Origin: Streptomyces sp. TG1A-60
GTDB lineage: Bacteria; Actinomycetota; Actinomycetes; Streptomycetales; Streptomycetaceae
Assembly (NCBI RefSeq): GCF_037201975.1
Contig: NZ_CP147520.1
Location: forward strand, 1,488,001-1,552,000
Reading direction: 5' to 3'
Length of the DNA stretch: 64,000 nucleotides
Shown: piece by piece, positions 51,266-60,374 of the stretch
How positions within the stretch are numbered: position 1 is the stretch's first letter
How the letters are laid out: each line of letters begins with the position of its first letter
Made by a program: the position numbers and the translations under genes
The notes under the pieces: generated by a model
Seen by the model: only the letters and a program-made list of their open reading frames with translations
The model's database searches: none
What the model was told of the DNA's origin: nothing

Positions 51266-52534
51266 ATGATCACAAGACAACGGTCGGCAGCCGGGGTGTT
51301 CGCCCTGCTCGCCGCCCTGACGGCCGGGATCGCGATCCCCTCCACGGCCGTCGCCGACGAGACCACGGCCACCGCGCCCAAGGTCAACCTCCTGCTGGAC
51401 GTCAGCGGTTCGATGCGGGCGAAGGACATCGACGGCCAGTCCCGCATGGCCGCGGCGAAACAGGCGTTCAACGAGGTGCTGGACGCCACGCCCGAGGAGG
51501 TCCAGCTCGGTATCCGCACGCTGGGCGCCGACTACCCGGGCGACGACCGCAAGACGGGCTGCGAGGACACCGCACAGCTCTATCCGGTGGGGCCGCTGGA
51601 CCGCACCGAGGCGAAGACGGCGGTGGCGACACTGACGCCGACCGGCTGGACCCCGATCGGTCCCGCGCTGCTGAAGGCGGCCGACGACCTGGAGGGCGGC
51701 GAGGGCACCAAGCGCATCGTGCTGATCAGCGACGGCGAGGACACCTGCGCCCCGCTCGACCCGTGCGAGGTGGCCCGCGAGATCGCGGCGAAGGGCATCG
51801 GCCTGACCATCGACACACTCGGTCTGGTCCCGAACGCCAAGATGCGGCTACAGCTGAGCTGCATCGCCGAGGCGACCGGCGGCACGTACACCTCGATCGA
51901 GCACCGTGACCAACTGACCGACCGTGTGAACCAGTTGGTCGACCGGGCCGCCGACCCGGTGGTCGTGCCGAAGGCCGTCGAGGGCGCCGGGGCATGCGCC
52001 GAGGCGCCCACGCTTGCATCGGGGCTGTACACCGATCGCGAGGAGTTCGGGAAGCAGCGCTGGTACCGCGTGGACGTGAAGCCGGGCCAGGAGCTGCGCG
52101 CCTCGGTGAGCGTCGCGGCGGACCGGGAGGTCAATCCGGACTACGGGGTGCTGCTGCGTGCGGTGACCGTCGAGAACCGCGAGATCGTCCGCGGCGAGGC
52201 CGCCGGCACCGGCCGTACCGACGTCATCTCCACCGGCCTGCGGTACCCGAAGGCGGCGGCCGAGGACGAGGAGGACGAGGATGTCGCCGAGGCCGTGTGC
52301 CTCCAGGTGACCCACTCCTACTCGCCCGCGAGCGGGGTGAAGACCACGCCCGGTCTGCCGCTCGAAATCACCGTGGACGTCGTGGACGGGCCGGACCAGG
52401 CCGCCGACGTGGCCTCCTTCGGACTCGGCCGCGGCTGGTGGCTGCTCGGGGTACTGGTGCTCGTCGGGTTCCTGGCGGGTGTGCTGTGGGGCTGGCTGTC
52501 ACGCTGGCGTGTCGCGGTCTGGAGGACCAACTGA
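51266..52534 (+). CDS. exported von Willebrand factor A-domain protein
   Basis: A 422-residue protein with a signal peptide (cleavage near residue 30, AVADET), a vWA domain at about 38-225 (metal site DVSGSMRAKD, Thr in TPTGWTPIGPAL, and Asp in LISDGEDTCAPLD), an extracellular beta domain, and one C-terminal membrane helix (about 390-412). It probably binds a protein partner outside the membrane. Its stop shares a base with the start of the next gene, so the two are translated together. Confidence 0.88.
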   Translation: MITRQRSAAGVFALLAALTAGIAIPSTAVADETTATAPKVNLLLDVSGSMRAKDIDGQSRMAAAKQAFNEVLDATPEEVQLGIRTLGADYPGDDRKTGCEDTAQLYPVGPLDRTEAKTAVATLTPTGWTPIGPALLKAADDLEGGEGTKRIVLISDGEDTCAPLDPCEVAREIAAKGIGLTIDTLGLVPNAKMRLQLSCIAEATGGTYTSIEHRDQLTDRVNQLVDRAADPVVVPKAVEGAGACAEAPTLASGLYTDREEFGKQRWYRVDVKPGQELRASVSVAADREVNPDYGVLLRAVTVENREIVRGEAAGTGRTDVISTGLRYPKAAAEDEEDEDVAEAVCLQVTHSYSPASGVKTTPGLPLEITVDVVDGPDQAADVASFGLGRGWWLLGVLVLVGFLAGVLWGWLSRWRVAVWRTN

Positions 52535-53346
52535 TGCGGAACACACGTGTGTTGAGCGCGGCCGCGCTGATGCTGGGCCTGGCCGTGTCCCCGGCCGTCG
52601 CCGACTCCACCCCCTCCGCGAGCCCCACGGAGGACGGTGACGCGCCCACCGAGGCGGGCACCTCCTTCCGTACGGCGACGGAGTTCGAGCAGGGCCAGAC
52701 AGCGACCGCGAACGCCTCGACCGGTGACTACCTCTACTGGTCCTTCCCGGCCGACGCCGGGCAGCGGCCCGCCGTACGGGCGACCGTGAAGCTGCCCGAG
52801 GCCGCCCGGTCGTCGTCCACCTGGCAGGTCGACGTGTACGACGGACTGCGGCGCCGCCAGGCCTGCCAGTACGGCGCGCAGACCCGGACCGCCGGGGCGG
52901 AGGCGGCCTCGGTCGAGCTGTCCTGCACGCTGCGCACGGTCCGCGCCTGGTCGGAGCAGTGGGCCGACGATCCGCTGCCGGGCACGTACTACATCCGTCT
53001 GACCACCACCCGGCCGGCCACGGCCGACCTGGGCCTGCCCGTCGAGGCCGAGGTCCGGGTCGACTCCGTGGACATCGGCGGTTCCGCGGCGGTCGACGGC
53101 TCGCTGGCGCAGCCGCTGGTCCCGGGCATCGCCGTCCCCTCCCGGCAGCAGGAGGACGAGGACTCCTCGGCCGAGGCCGTCCTCTCCTCCCTCGAACCCG
53201 ACGACGGCTGGGCCTCCGGCCGGTGGAGCGACCGCTGGGTCTGGACCGCGCTCGGCGCGGCCCTCGCCGCGTTGGCGGGCATCGGCGGGTACACGCTGAC
53301 AAGGGGCGCCGACCGCCCGCCGAGGGTGCGACAGCCCGGAGCCTGA
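52534..53346 (+). CDS. exported membrane-anchored partner of the vWA protein
   Basis: A 270-residue protein with a signal peptide (cleavage near residue 24, AVADST), an acidic Ser/Thr/Pro stretch, a beta-rich domain from about 45 to 185 (FRTATEFEQGQTATANASTG, GDYLYWSFPADAGQRP), then an acidic linker and a C-terminal membrane helix (about 230-250). The stop of the vWA gene overlaps its ATG. The same topology and beta domain type suggest a two-protein surface complex. No enzyme motif is seen. Confidence 0.8.
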   Translation: MRNTRVLSAAALMLGLAVSPAVADSTPSASPTEDGDAPTEAGTSFRTATEFEQGQTATANASTGDYLYWSFPADAGQRPAVRATVKLPEAARSSSTWQVDVYDGLRRRQACQYGAQTRTAGAEAASVELSCTLRTVRAWSEQWADDPLPGTYYIRLTTTRPATADLGLPVEAEVRVDSVDIGGSAAVDGSLAQPLVPGIAVPSRQQEDEDSSAEAVLSSLEPDDGWASGRWSDRWVWTALGAALAALAGIGGYTLTRGADRPPRVRQPGA

Positions 53347-53357
53347 CGGCTGGTCAA

Positions 53358-53390
53358 GGGCACGCCGGACCAAGCGGGTTCGGCGTGCCC
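53358..53390. terminator. terminator behind the vWA operon
   Basis: GGGCACGCCG pairs with CGGCGTGCCC, with extra inner pairs, around a short loop. It begins 11 bases past the stop and lies between converging genes. Confidence 0.75.
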
Positions 53391-53471
53391 GGCGCCCCGT
53401 CGGGGGCGCGGGGATCCGCGCGACGTGCCACGACGAACCCGCGGCCGGCCACCGACTTCCTGTCCCCTCAC

Positions 53472-54110
53472 TCAGGCATCCCGCAGCTCCTTCGCGAGCG
53501 CCCCCTCCCCCACCACCTCGACCCGCCCCAGCCGAACGGCGTCCCGCACGCTCAACTCCCCCCGTCCGATGGCGCCGGAGACCTCACCGCTCAGGGAGAG
53601 CCGTACATCCGGCTCCTCGGGCGCGGGCCCGTCACCGTAGACCGGCCCCTCCCCGACGGCACCGACCCGCACATGGAACCCGCCTTCCTCCAGGCGGACT
53701 TCGACGAGCCCGGCGTTCCCGCAGCTTTCAAGGCCCCGCAGCAGCGGCAACGCGAACCAGTGCGCGCGTACGGCGTCCGTCGGCCGACGCTCCCCGAGCG
53801 CGACCTCACCCCACGCCCCCAGCGCCTGCAACACCGGCAGCAACCCCCGCCCCCGCCACGTGAGTTCATACACGTACACGACCCCCGGCGGCGGCAGCCG
53901 GCGTCGCGTCGTCAGTCCGTCGCGCTCCATGTCCTTCAACCGCGAGGCGAGAACGTCCGTGCTGACGCCCGGCAGGTCCGCGTGCAGGTCGGTGTAGCGG
54001 CGCGGGCCGGCCAGCAGTTCGCGCACGATCAGCAGGGTCCAGCGGTCACCGACGAGATCGAGCGCGCGGGCGGCTGAGCAGTACTGGTCGTAGCTTCGGC
54101 GAGGTGGCAT
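53472..54110 (-). CDS. HxlR family regulator with C-terminal SCP2-like domain
   Basis: A 212-residue regulator. The HxlR winged helix occupies about 1-95: RSYDQYCSAARALDLVGDRW, TLLIVRELLAGPRRYTDLHA and VLASRLKDMERDGLTTRRR. The remaining 115 residues form an SCP2-like (sterol-carrier) domain (VRLSLSGEVSGAIGRGELSV) that may bind a hydrophobic ligand. Single Cys residues near the N-terminus could be redox sensors. ATG 54110 is the start closest to the family consensus. It faces an aminotransferase gene, with two similar inverted repeats between. Confidence 0.88.
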   Translation of the reverse strand: MPPRRSYDQYCSAARALDLVGDRWTLLIVRELLAGPRRYTDLHADLPGVSTDVLASRLKDMERDGLTTRRRLPPPGVVYVYELTWRGRGLLPVLQALGAWGEVALGERRPTDAVRAHWFALPLLRGLESCGNAGLVEVRLEEGGFHVRVGAVGEGPVYGDGPAPEEPDVRLSLSGEVSGAIGRGELSVRDAVRLGRVEVVGEGALAKELRDA

Positions 54111-54132
54111 GGGACGCAGTCTAGACATGTCG

Positions 54133-54145
54133 TTGGACTTTCCAA
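54133..54145. promoter_or_regulatory. HxlR operator candidate 1
   Basis: TTGGACTTTCCAA has perfect 5-bp arms around CTT. It lies 23-35 bases from the HxlR start and is spaced 20 bases (about two helical turns) from the second site. Confidence 0.6.
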
Positions 54146-54152
54146 GCTTCTA

Positions 54153-54167
54153 CTTGGTAAAACCAAG
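54153..54167. promoter_or_regulatory. HxlR operator candidate 2
   Basis: CTTGGTAAAACCAAG has perfect 6-bp arms around AAA. It shares the TTGG-N5-CCAA core with the first site and lies about 29-43 bases before the aminotransferase start. Confidence 0.65.
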
Positions 54168-54195
54168 CAACACAACGAACCGGAGGGCTAGGCGC

Positions 54196-55404
54196 ATGGA
54201 GTTCCGGCAGTCGAACAAGCTCAGCGAGGTCTGTTACGAGATCCGCGGCCCCGTGATCGAGCACGCCAACGCGCTGGAGGAGGCGGGCCACAGCGTGCTG
54301 CGCCTCAACACCGGCAACCCCGCGCTCTTCGGCTTCGAGGCGCCGGAGGAGATCCTCCAGGACATGATCCGGATGCTCCCGCAGGCCCACGGCTACACGG
54401 ACTCGCGCGGCATCCTCTCGGCCCGCCGGGCGGTCGCCCAGCGCTACCAGGACCGGGGCCTGGACGTCGACGTCGACGACGTCCTCCTCGGCAACGGCGT
54501 CTCCGAGCTGGTCTCCATGGCCGTGCAGGCGCTGGTCGAGGACGGGGACGAAGTCCTCATTCCCGCCCCGGACTTCCCGCTCTGGACGGCGGTCACGACC
54601 CTCGCCGGCGGCAAGGCCGTCCACTACCTGTGCGACGAGCGGGCCGACTGGTACCCGGACCTCGACGACATGGCCGCGAAGATCACCGACCGGACCAAGG
54701 CCGTCGTGATCATCAACCCGAACAACCCGACCGGCGCGGTCTACCCGAAGGAGATCATCGAGGGCATCCTCGACCTCGCCCGCCGCCACGGCCTGATGGT
54801 CTTCGCCGACGAGATCTACGACCAGATCCTGTACGACGACGCCGTCCACCACTCGGCCGCCGCGCTCGCCCCCGATCTGGTCGTCCTCACCTTCTGCGGC
54901 CTGTCCAAGACGTACCGCGTCGCGGGCTTCCGCTCCGGCTGGCTGGTCGTCACCGGCCCCCGGCAGCACGCCCGCGACTACCTGGAGGGCCTGACGATGC
55001 TGGCCTCCATGCGGCTGTGCGCCAACGCGCCCGCCCAGTACGCCATCCAGGCCGCGCTCGGCGGGCGCCAGTCCATCACCGACCTCACCACGCCCGGCGG
55101 GCGCCTGCACGAACAGCGCGACGTCGCCTGGCAGAAGCTGAACGAGATCCCCGGCGTCTCCTGTGTGAAGCCCAGGGGCGCCCTCTACGCCTTTCCCCGC
55201 ATCGATCCCGAGGTCCACCGGATCCATGACGACGAGAAGTTCGTCCTGGACCTGCTGCTGCGGGAGAAGATCCAGGTCGTACAGGGCACGGGCTTCAACT
55301 GGCCCACCCCCGACCACTTCCGCATCCTCACCCTCCCGCACGCGGACGACCTCGATGCGGCGATCAGCCGGATCGGACGGTTCCTGAGCGGTTATCGGCA
55401 GTAG
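54196..55404 (+). CDS. pyridoxal-phosphate aminotransferase, AlaA/AlaT-like
   Basis: A 402-residue class I/II aminotransferase. The PLP Lys lies in FCGLSKTYRVAGFRSGWLVV, Asp and Tyr in FADEIYDQILY, and Asn in NPNNPTGAVYP. The N-terminus (RQSNKLSEVCYEIRGPVIEH) and length match glutamate-pyruvate (alanine) aminotransferases AlaA/AlaT. The GGAGGG upstream of ATG 54196 supports the start. Control by the divergent HxlR regulator is likely from the operator pair. Substrate assignment to alanine and glutamate is from family resemblance. Confidence 0.92.
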   Translation: MEFRQSNKLSEVCYEIRGPVIEHANALEEAGHSVLRLNTGNPALFGFEAPEEILQDMIRMLPQAHGYTDSRGILSARRAVAQRYQDRGLDVDVDDVLLGNGVSELVSMAVQALVEDGDEVLIPAPDFPLWTAVTTLAGGKAVHYLCDERADWYPDLDDMAAKITDRTKAVVIINPNNPTGAVYPKEIIEGILDLARRHGLMVFADEIYDQILYDDAVHHSAAALAPDLVVLTFCGLSKTYRVAGFRSGWLVVTGPRQHARDYLEGLTMLASMRLCANAPAQYAIQAALGGRQSITDLTTPGGRLHEQRDVAWQKLNEIPGVSCVKPRGALYAFPRIDPEVHRIHDDEKFVLDLLLREKIQVVQGTGFNWPTPDHFRILTLPHADDLDAAISRIGRFLSGYRQ

Positions 55405-55458
55405 TTTCGACGGCGGTCCGGGCGTCGACGCGCACCGGGGGCGGGTATCCATTCCTCC

Positions 55459-55992
55459 ATGAGCGATCGTCCGCTGCTTCTCCTCGACGTCGACGGCCCC
55501 CTCAACCCCTTCGGCGCCCGCCTACGGCGCCCGCGCGGCTATGTCACGTGCCGCGTGCACCCCGCGAACTGGTCCTCCCGGCAGAAGCCGGGCTCCCGGC
55601 GGCTGCGCCGGGGCCTGCGGATCCGGCTCAACCCGGCGCACGGGGAACGACTGCTCGCACTGCCCTACGAGTTGGCGTGGGCCACGACCTGGATGCACGA
55701 CGCGAACGAGATGATCGGGCCGGTGATCGGGCTGCCGGGCGACCTGCCGGTCATCGAGTTCAGCGACCTGTTCGCCCGGGATCCGGACGGGCTGTACTGG
55801 AAGACCCGGCGGGTCCTGGAGTGGGCGGAGGGACGGCCGTTCGTGTGGGTCGACGACATGATCACCGACCTCGACGTACGCCATGTGGCCGAGCACCACG
55901 ACGCGGCGGCGCTGCTGCTGCGGATCGATCCGCGCAGAGGGCTGCGGGAGGCGGAGTTCGCGGAGTTGGAGCGGTGGGCTCGTGCCCTGTGA
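55459..55992 (+). CDS. HAD-like domain protein
   Basis: A 177-residue protein with the start of a haloacid-dehalogenase fold: LLLLDVDGPLNPFGARL (motif I with nucleophile-like Asp-x-Asp) and a final VWVDDMITDLDV that resembles motif IV. Between lie TTWMHDANE and PVIEFSD segments of the Streptomyces HAD-like family. Phosphatase activity is possible but not shown. It precedes a histidine phosphatase gene by 44 bases on the same strand. Confidence 0.8.
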   Translation: MSDRPLLLLDVDGPLNPFGARLRRPRGYVTCRVHPANWSSRQKPGSRRLRRGLRIRLNPAHGERLLALPYELAWATTWMHDANEMIGPVIGLPGDLPVIEFSDLFARDPDGLYWKTRRVLEWAEGRPFVWVDDMITDLDVRHVAEHHDAAALLLRIDPRRGLREAEFAELERWARAL

Positions 55993-56036
55993 GGCGCGGA
56001 CATCTCGTCGGTGCGGCGGGCTCGTAGCCTGGAAGC

Positions 56037-56636
56037 ATGGGTGATCTTCTTCTCGTGCGGCACGGTGAGACCGAGTGGTCGGCGTCCGGGCAGCACACCA
56101 GCTGGACCGACCTCTCACTGACGGACGACGGCCGTGAGCAGGCGCGCGGGCTCGCTCCGCTGATCGGCTCGCACCGCATCGGCGCTGCCTTCGTGAGCCC
56201 GCTGAAGCGGGCCCGGGAGACCGCGGAGCTGGCCGGGCTCACCGGGGCGCGCGTCGACCCGGATCTCGTCGAGTGGGACTACGGCGGGTACGAGGGAATC
56301 ACGACCGTCGAGATCCATCGCACCCGACCGGACTGGTTCCTGTTCACGGACGGGGTCGCGCCCGGACCGCCGGAGCATCCCGGGGAGAGCCCGGAGGAGG
56401 TCGGGGCGCGCGCCGACCGGATGCTCGCGAGGGTGCACGCGGCGCTGGGAAACACCGAGGGGTGCGTGGTGCTCGTGGCCCACGGGCACTTCCTGCGCGT
56501 CCTCACCGCCCGCCATCTCGGACTGCCCGCCTCCGGTGGAGCGCTGTTCCAACTGGCCACGGGCACGGTGTGCCGACTCGGTACGGAGCACGGGCGTCCG
56601 GTCGTCGCGGGGTGGAATGTCAGACCGTCCTCGTAG
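56037..56636 (+). CDS. histidine phosphatase family protein
   Basis: A 199-residue phosphoglycerate-mutase-like phosphatase. The phospho-accepting His is in LLVRHGETEWSASGQHTS, Arg in SPLKRARETAELA, Glu in VEWDYGGYEGI, and the second His in VLVAHGHFLRVLTAR. It hydrolyses phosphate from a small metabolite; its length suits an acid phosphatase or alpha-ribazole-phosphatase-like enzyme. Nothing nearby fixes the substrate. Confidence 0.92.
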   Translation: MGDLLLVRHGETEWSASGQHTSWTDLSLTDDGREQARGLAPLIGSHRIGAAFVSPLKRARETAELAGLTGARVDPDLVEWDYGGYEGITTVEIHRTRPDWFLFTDGVAPGPPEHPGESPEEVGARADRMLARVHAALGNTEGCVVLVAHGHFLRVLTARHLGLPASGGALFQLATGTVCRLGTEHGRPVVAGWNVRPSS

Positions 56637-56682
56637 TCTTCGAGTGGGTTGACCGACAGCCGGCTCGCGTGAGGAGGGTGCC

Positions 56683-57324
56683 GTGACACGACCGCCGACC
56701 GCCGCCCAGCGGCGGATCATCGACGCCGCCGAGCCCGTGACCGGGCGGCTGACGGGAACGCAGGCGCAGCTCGCGGCGCTGGTGAAGCGGGGTCTCGCCT
56801 TCCGGCATCCGCGCCCGCCGCACGACCACTTCCTGACACCGGCCGGGCATCGCGTGCGGGAGACGCCACCAGCCGAAGTCGCGGAGACGGCTCCGAAGGA
56901 CACCGCACCCGCCGAGACCGGTGTCTTCGCCGCGCGGATCGGCGGTGAGGAGGCCGCCGAGACCGGGCCGGCGCGTATACGGGAGGTGCACAGCGCCTGG
57001 CAGGGACTTTTGGAGCTGCGCCGGATGACCGATCCGGGCGGTGCCAGGGACCGCCCGTGCGGCTGGGAGCGGACCCATCTGGTGCAGGCCGCCGCGCTGG
57101 CCCTGGAGGCCGCCGGCCATCGCCCTGCGGGGGCGCACGCGGCGGACGGCGGCTATCGCGTACGGGCCACGCCCCAGCCGGAGGCCGTCGCCGTACGCGA
57201 GCCGGACGCCGAGGCGCTGCGGGCCTGCGCGGCCACGCTGGAGAAGGCGGGCTGGCAGGTCGGCGCACACACGGATCCGCGTACGCGGGAGCGGTATCTG
57301 CTGGCATCGCCGAGACGGACCTAG
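56683..57324 (+). CDS. hypothetical actinobacterial protein
   Basis: A 213-residue protein with no catalytic motif I can name. The first 60 residues look like a winged-helix-like fold (PPTAAQRRIIDAAEPVTG, then AALVKRGLAFRHPRPPHDHF, LTPAGHRVRE), as in DNA-binding proteins that read an L-x-TPAG element. The rest (GGEEAAETGPARIREVHSAW, DRPCGWERTHLVQAAALALE) is a separate helical and then alpha/beta part ending near PRTRERYLLASPRR. GTG 56683 has GAGGAGGG upstream. It follows the histidine phosphatase by 46 bases. Confidence 0.75.
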   Translation: MTRPPTAAQRRIIDAAEPVTGRLTGTQAQLAALVKRGLAFRHPRPPHDHFLTPAGHRVRETPPAEVAETAPKDTAPAETGVFAARIGGEEAAETGPARIREVHSAWQGLLELRRMTDPGGARDRPCGWERTHLVQAAALALEAAGHRPAGAHAADGGYRVRATPQPEAVAVREPDAEALRACAATLEKAGWQVGAHTDPRTRERYLLASPRRT

Positions 57325-57649
57325 CGCATGAGCAAGCACTCAGTAGGCCGGCGGGTGTCCAGTTCGCCGCAGAGTCGTTGACGAGCCGTAGGCATCCGGC
57401 CCCGGGGGAAGTCCTTTCGGGCACTCCGGGTGCCTCGACATGAAGACGCCGTACGGGACGAAGGCGAACCTGACGAGCGGGGACGGTACGAGCGGTGATC
57501 CGCAGGGACTTCGGCCGAAGGTAGGCTGACGCGGCGGAAGGAGCCGTTCACGCCGGGTTCTCCCCCTTGTGACCGCGTGTCTGGGCACAAGGGTGGTTTC
57601 GGCGGGTATTCCTCCCACGGCGTACCCCCCACCGCACCTCGGAGACACC

Positions 57650-59848
57650 ATGCCGCTCGCCCGCCGTGCCCTTCTCGCCGCCTTCGCCGCCGGTTCCGCG
57701 GTGGCCTGCACCTCGGCCCGTGCGATCCCCTCGGACGACGCCCCCCGCGCCGGCAAGGCGCTGCCGACGGCCGCGGCGGCGGCCCGGCGGCTGCTGCCCC
57801 GCCACTGGTGGCAGATCACGTTCGTGGGAGGGAAGGAGCGGGACACCTTCCGGGTATCGGGCCGGGACGGCCGCGTCACTGTCGCCGGCGACAGCCCCGC
57901 CACCCAACTGACCGGGCTGAACTGGTACTTGAGGCATGTCGCGTACGCCGAGATCAACTGGGCGGGCGAGCAGACCGACCTGCTGCCGCGCAAGCTGCCG
58001 GGCCTCGGCGCGCCGGTCACGCGGCGGGCCAACGTGCCCCACCGGTTCGCGCTCAACGACACCAACGACGGCTACACGGGTGCGTACCTCGGCTGGGCGT
58101 ACTGGGAGCGTGAGCTGGATGTGCTGGCGCTGCACGGTTACAACGAGGTCCTGGTCTACGCGGGCGCGGACGCGCTGTACCACCGGGTGTTCCAGGAGTT
58201 CGGGTACGGGGAGGAGGAACTGCGGGAGTGGATCCCGGGCCCGGCCCATCAGCCGTGGTGGCTGCTGCAGAACATGTCGGCGTTCCCATCCCCCGTCTCC
58301 CGGCAGCTTCTCGACGCGCGGGCCGACCTCGGCCGCCGGATCGCCGGCCGGGTGCGTGAGCTGGGCATGACGCCGGTGTTCCCCGGCTACTTCGGAACGG
58401 TACCGGCCGGTTTCGCGGAGCGCGATCCGGGGGCGCGGACCGTGCCGCAGGGCGACTGGATGGGCTTCGGGCGCCCCGACTGGCTGGACCCGCGCACGGA
58501 GGAGTTCGCGCGGGTGGCGGCGGCCTTCTACCGTGTGCAGGACGAGATGTTCGGCCCGTCGACCCTGTACAAGATGGACCTCCTGCACGAGGGCGGCGAC
58601 CCGGGCGACGTGCCCGTCGGCGACGCGGCGAAGGGTGTCGAGCGGGCGCTCCAGCGGGCCCACCCCGGGGCCACCTGGGTGATCCTCGGCTGGCAGCACA
58701 ACCCGCCGCGCGCGATCGTCGACGCCGTCGACAAGCAGCACATGCTCGTCGTCGACGGCCTCTCCGACCGCTTCCCCACGGTCACCGACCGCGAGGCCGA
58801 CTGGGGCGACACCCCGTACGCCTTCGGCTCGATCTGGAACTTCGGCGGCCACACCGCGCTCGGCGCGAACACCCCCGACTGGGCCGAGCTGTACGAGAAG
58901 TGGCGCACGAAGGAGGGCAGCAAGCTGCACGGGATCGCGCTGATGCCGGAGGCGGCGGACAACAACCCGGCCGCGTTCGCCCTCTTCTCCGAACTCGCCT
59001 GGCGAGAGGGGGAGTTGAACCTGAAGGCATGGTTCGCCGACTGGGCGCGCGCCCGGTACGGGGCCCGTGATCCGCATGCCGAGGCCGCCTGGGACATCCT
59101 GCGCCGCACCGCGTACGGCACCACCCGCGCCGACCGGTGGAGCGAGGGCGCCGACGGCCTGTTCGGCGCCCGCCCGGCACTGAACTCCGTACGGGCCGCC
59201 CGCTGGTCGCCGAAGCAGCTCCGCTACGACGCCGCCGGCTTCGAGCCCGCGCTCGATGAGCTGCTGCGTGTACGCGCCGAGTTGCGCAAGTCGTCGGCGT
59301 ACCGTCGCGACCTCCTCGACGTGGCCCGTCAGGCCCTGTCCAACCGCAGCCGGGTCCTGCTGCCGAGGATCAAGGAGGCGTACGACGCCGGTGACATCGC
59401 CCGCTTCGACGAGGCGAGCGGTGTGTGGCTCTCGCTGATGGACCTGCTGGACGAGCTGCTGGCCACCGACTCCCGTCATCTGCTGGGCCGTTGGGTCGCG
59501 GACGCCCGTTCCTGGGGCGCGCGCGCCGCCGAGCGGGAGCAGTTGGCGTACGACAATCTGTCGCTGCTGACCGTCTGGGGAACGCGGAAGGGCGCGGACG
59601 CCGGGCTACGGGACTACGCCAACCGGGAGTGGGCGGGGCTGGTCGGCGGGCTGTACCGGCTGCGCTGGTCGACGTACTTCGAGGAGGTGCGTACGGCCAT
59701 GGAGCAGGGCCGGGCGCCGGAGAAGATCGACTGGTTCGCCCTGGAGGACCGCTGGACCCGTGACCCCGGACCGCTCGCGACCGAGCCGACCGGGGACACG
59801 TACACGGTCGCCGCCCAGGTCCGGGACCGGCTGGCGGCGCTCTCCTGA
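57650..59848 (+). CDS. secreted alpha-N-acetylglucosaminidase (GH89)
   Basis: A 732-residue glycoside hydrolase of family 89, the NAGLU family that removes terminal alpha-linked N-acetylglucosamine. Recognisable segments: LTGLNWYLRHVAYAEINWAG, ALNDTNDGYTGAYLGWAYWE, ERELDVLALHGYNEVLVYAG, GMTPVFPGYFGTVPAGF, GIALMPEAADNNPAAFALF and the acidic active-site region near DLLHEGGDPG. The N-terminus has a signal peptide with a possible lipobox (AVAC near residue 22), so it may be a lipoprotein. ATG 57650 has GGAG ahead. It likely works on host or fungal glycans. No transporter is adjacent. Confidence 0.92.
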   Translation: MPLARRALLAAFAAGSAVACTSARAIPSDDAPRAGKALPTAAAAARRLLPRHWWQITFVGGKERDTFRVSGRDGRVTVAGDSPATQLTGLNWYLRHVAYAEINWAGEQTDLLPRKLPGLGAPVTRRANVPHRFALNDTNDGYTGAYLGWAYWERELDVLALHGYNEVLVYAGADALYHRVFQEFGYGEEELREWIPGPAHQPWWLLQNMSAFPSPVSRQLLDARADLGRRIAGRVRELGMTPVFPGYFGTVPAGFAERDPGARTVPQGDWMGFGRPDWLDPRTEEFARVAAAFYRVQDEMFGPSTLYKMDLLHEGGDPGDVPVGDAAKGVERALQRAHPGATWVILGWQHNPPRAIVDAVDKQHMLVVDGLSDRFPTVTDREADWGDTPYAFGSIWNFGGHTALGANTPDWAELYEKWRTKEGSKLHGIALMPEAADNNPAAFALFSELAWREGELNLKAWFADWARARYGARDPHAEAAWDILRRTAYGTTRADRWSEGADGLFGARPALNSVRAARWSPKQLRYDAAGFEPALDELLRVRAELRKSSAYRRDLLDVARQALSNRSRVLLPRIKEAYDAGDIARFDEASGVWLSLMDLLDELLATDSRHLLGRWVADARSWGARAAEREQLAYDNLSLLTVWGTRKGADAGLRDYANREWAGLVGGLYRLRWSTYFEEVRTAMEQGRAPEKIDWFALEDRWTRDPGPLATEPTGDTYTVAAQVRDRLAALS

Positions 59849-59924
59849 CGGGCGATGCGGCCGGGCCGCACGGTCGCGTCGCCGGGTCGCGGGTCGCGAG
59901 CCACCGCGACCGTCTCCCCGCCGC

Positions 59925-60190
59925 CACCGACGTGGCCCGCCGCCCGCCGGTCCCGCACCCGGGAATGTCACCGGTGTGCCTCCGGCACGGGGCTGCCGCA
60001 GGAGGCCCGCTGGTGTGTCGAAGACGAGTTCACCCGCGCCGAGGCGTTCGGTGAGCACCACCGCCGTGGCGATGGTGGCGTGTCCGCAGAACGGAACCTC
60101 GGCGGCGGTGCTGAAGTAACGGAGCCGGAAGCGCCCTCGCTCGTCGTCCCAGGCCGTACGAACGCCGACTCGGAACGCTCTCGCCGAGGG
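59925..60190 (-). pseudogene. PhzF family protein, internal fragment
   Basis: The minus strand reads RAFRVGVRTAWDDERGRFRL, then RYFSTAAEVPFCGHATIATA, VVLTERLGAGELVFDTPAGL and a Pro/Gly run. EVPFCGHATxA is the signature of PhzF-like isomerases. The catalytic N-terminal Glu segment and the second domain are missing and no start is present. The rest of the gap 59849-60374 shows only a weak inverted repeat behind the glycosidase gene. Confidence 0.65.
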
Positions 60191-60374
60191 CCGCTTGGCG
60201 GTGGTGGCCGGGCCGCCGGTTCCACCTGTCCCGGTGGGGAACCGTTCCGGGGCGCACTTGTGCGTGCGCCCCGGAGACGGCCGCCGTGCACCCCGCCCGG
60301 GTCCCCGGCTTCCGGCCGAGGGCCGTCCCCCTCGGCCGGAGTCCAGGTGCCGTACGCACGGGGGACTTGCCGGG

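Noticed and set aside
59857..59872. Terminator after the GH89 gene
   Set aside because: TGCGGC and GCCGCA form only a 6-bp stem, too weak to call in DNA this rich in G and C.
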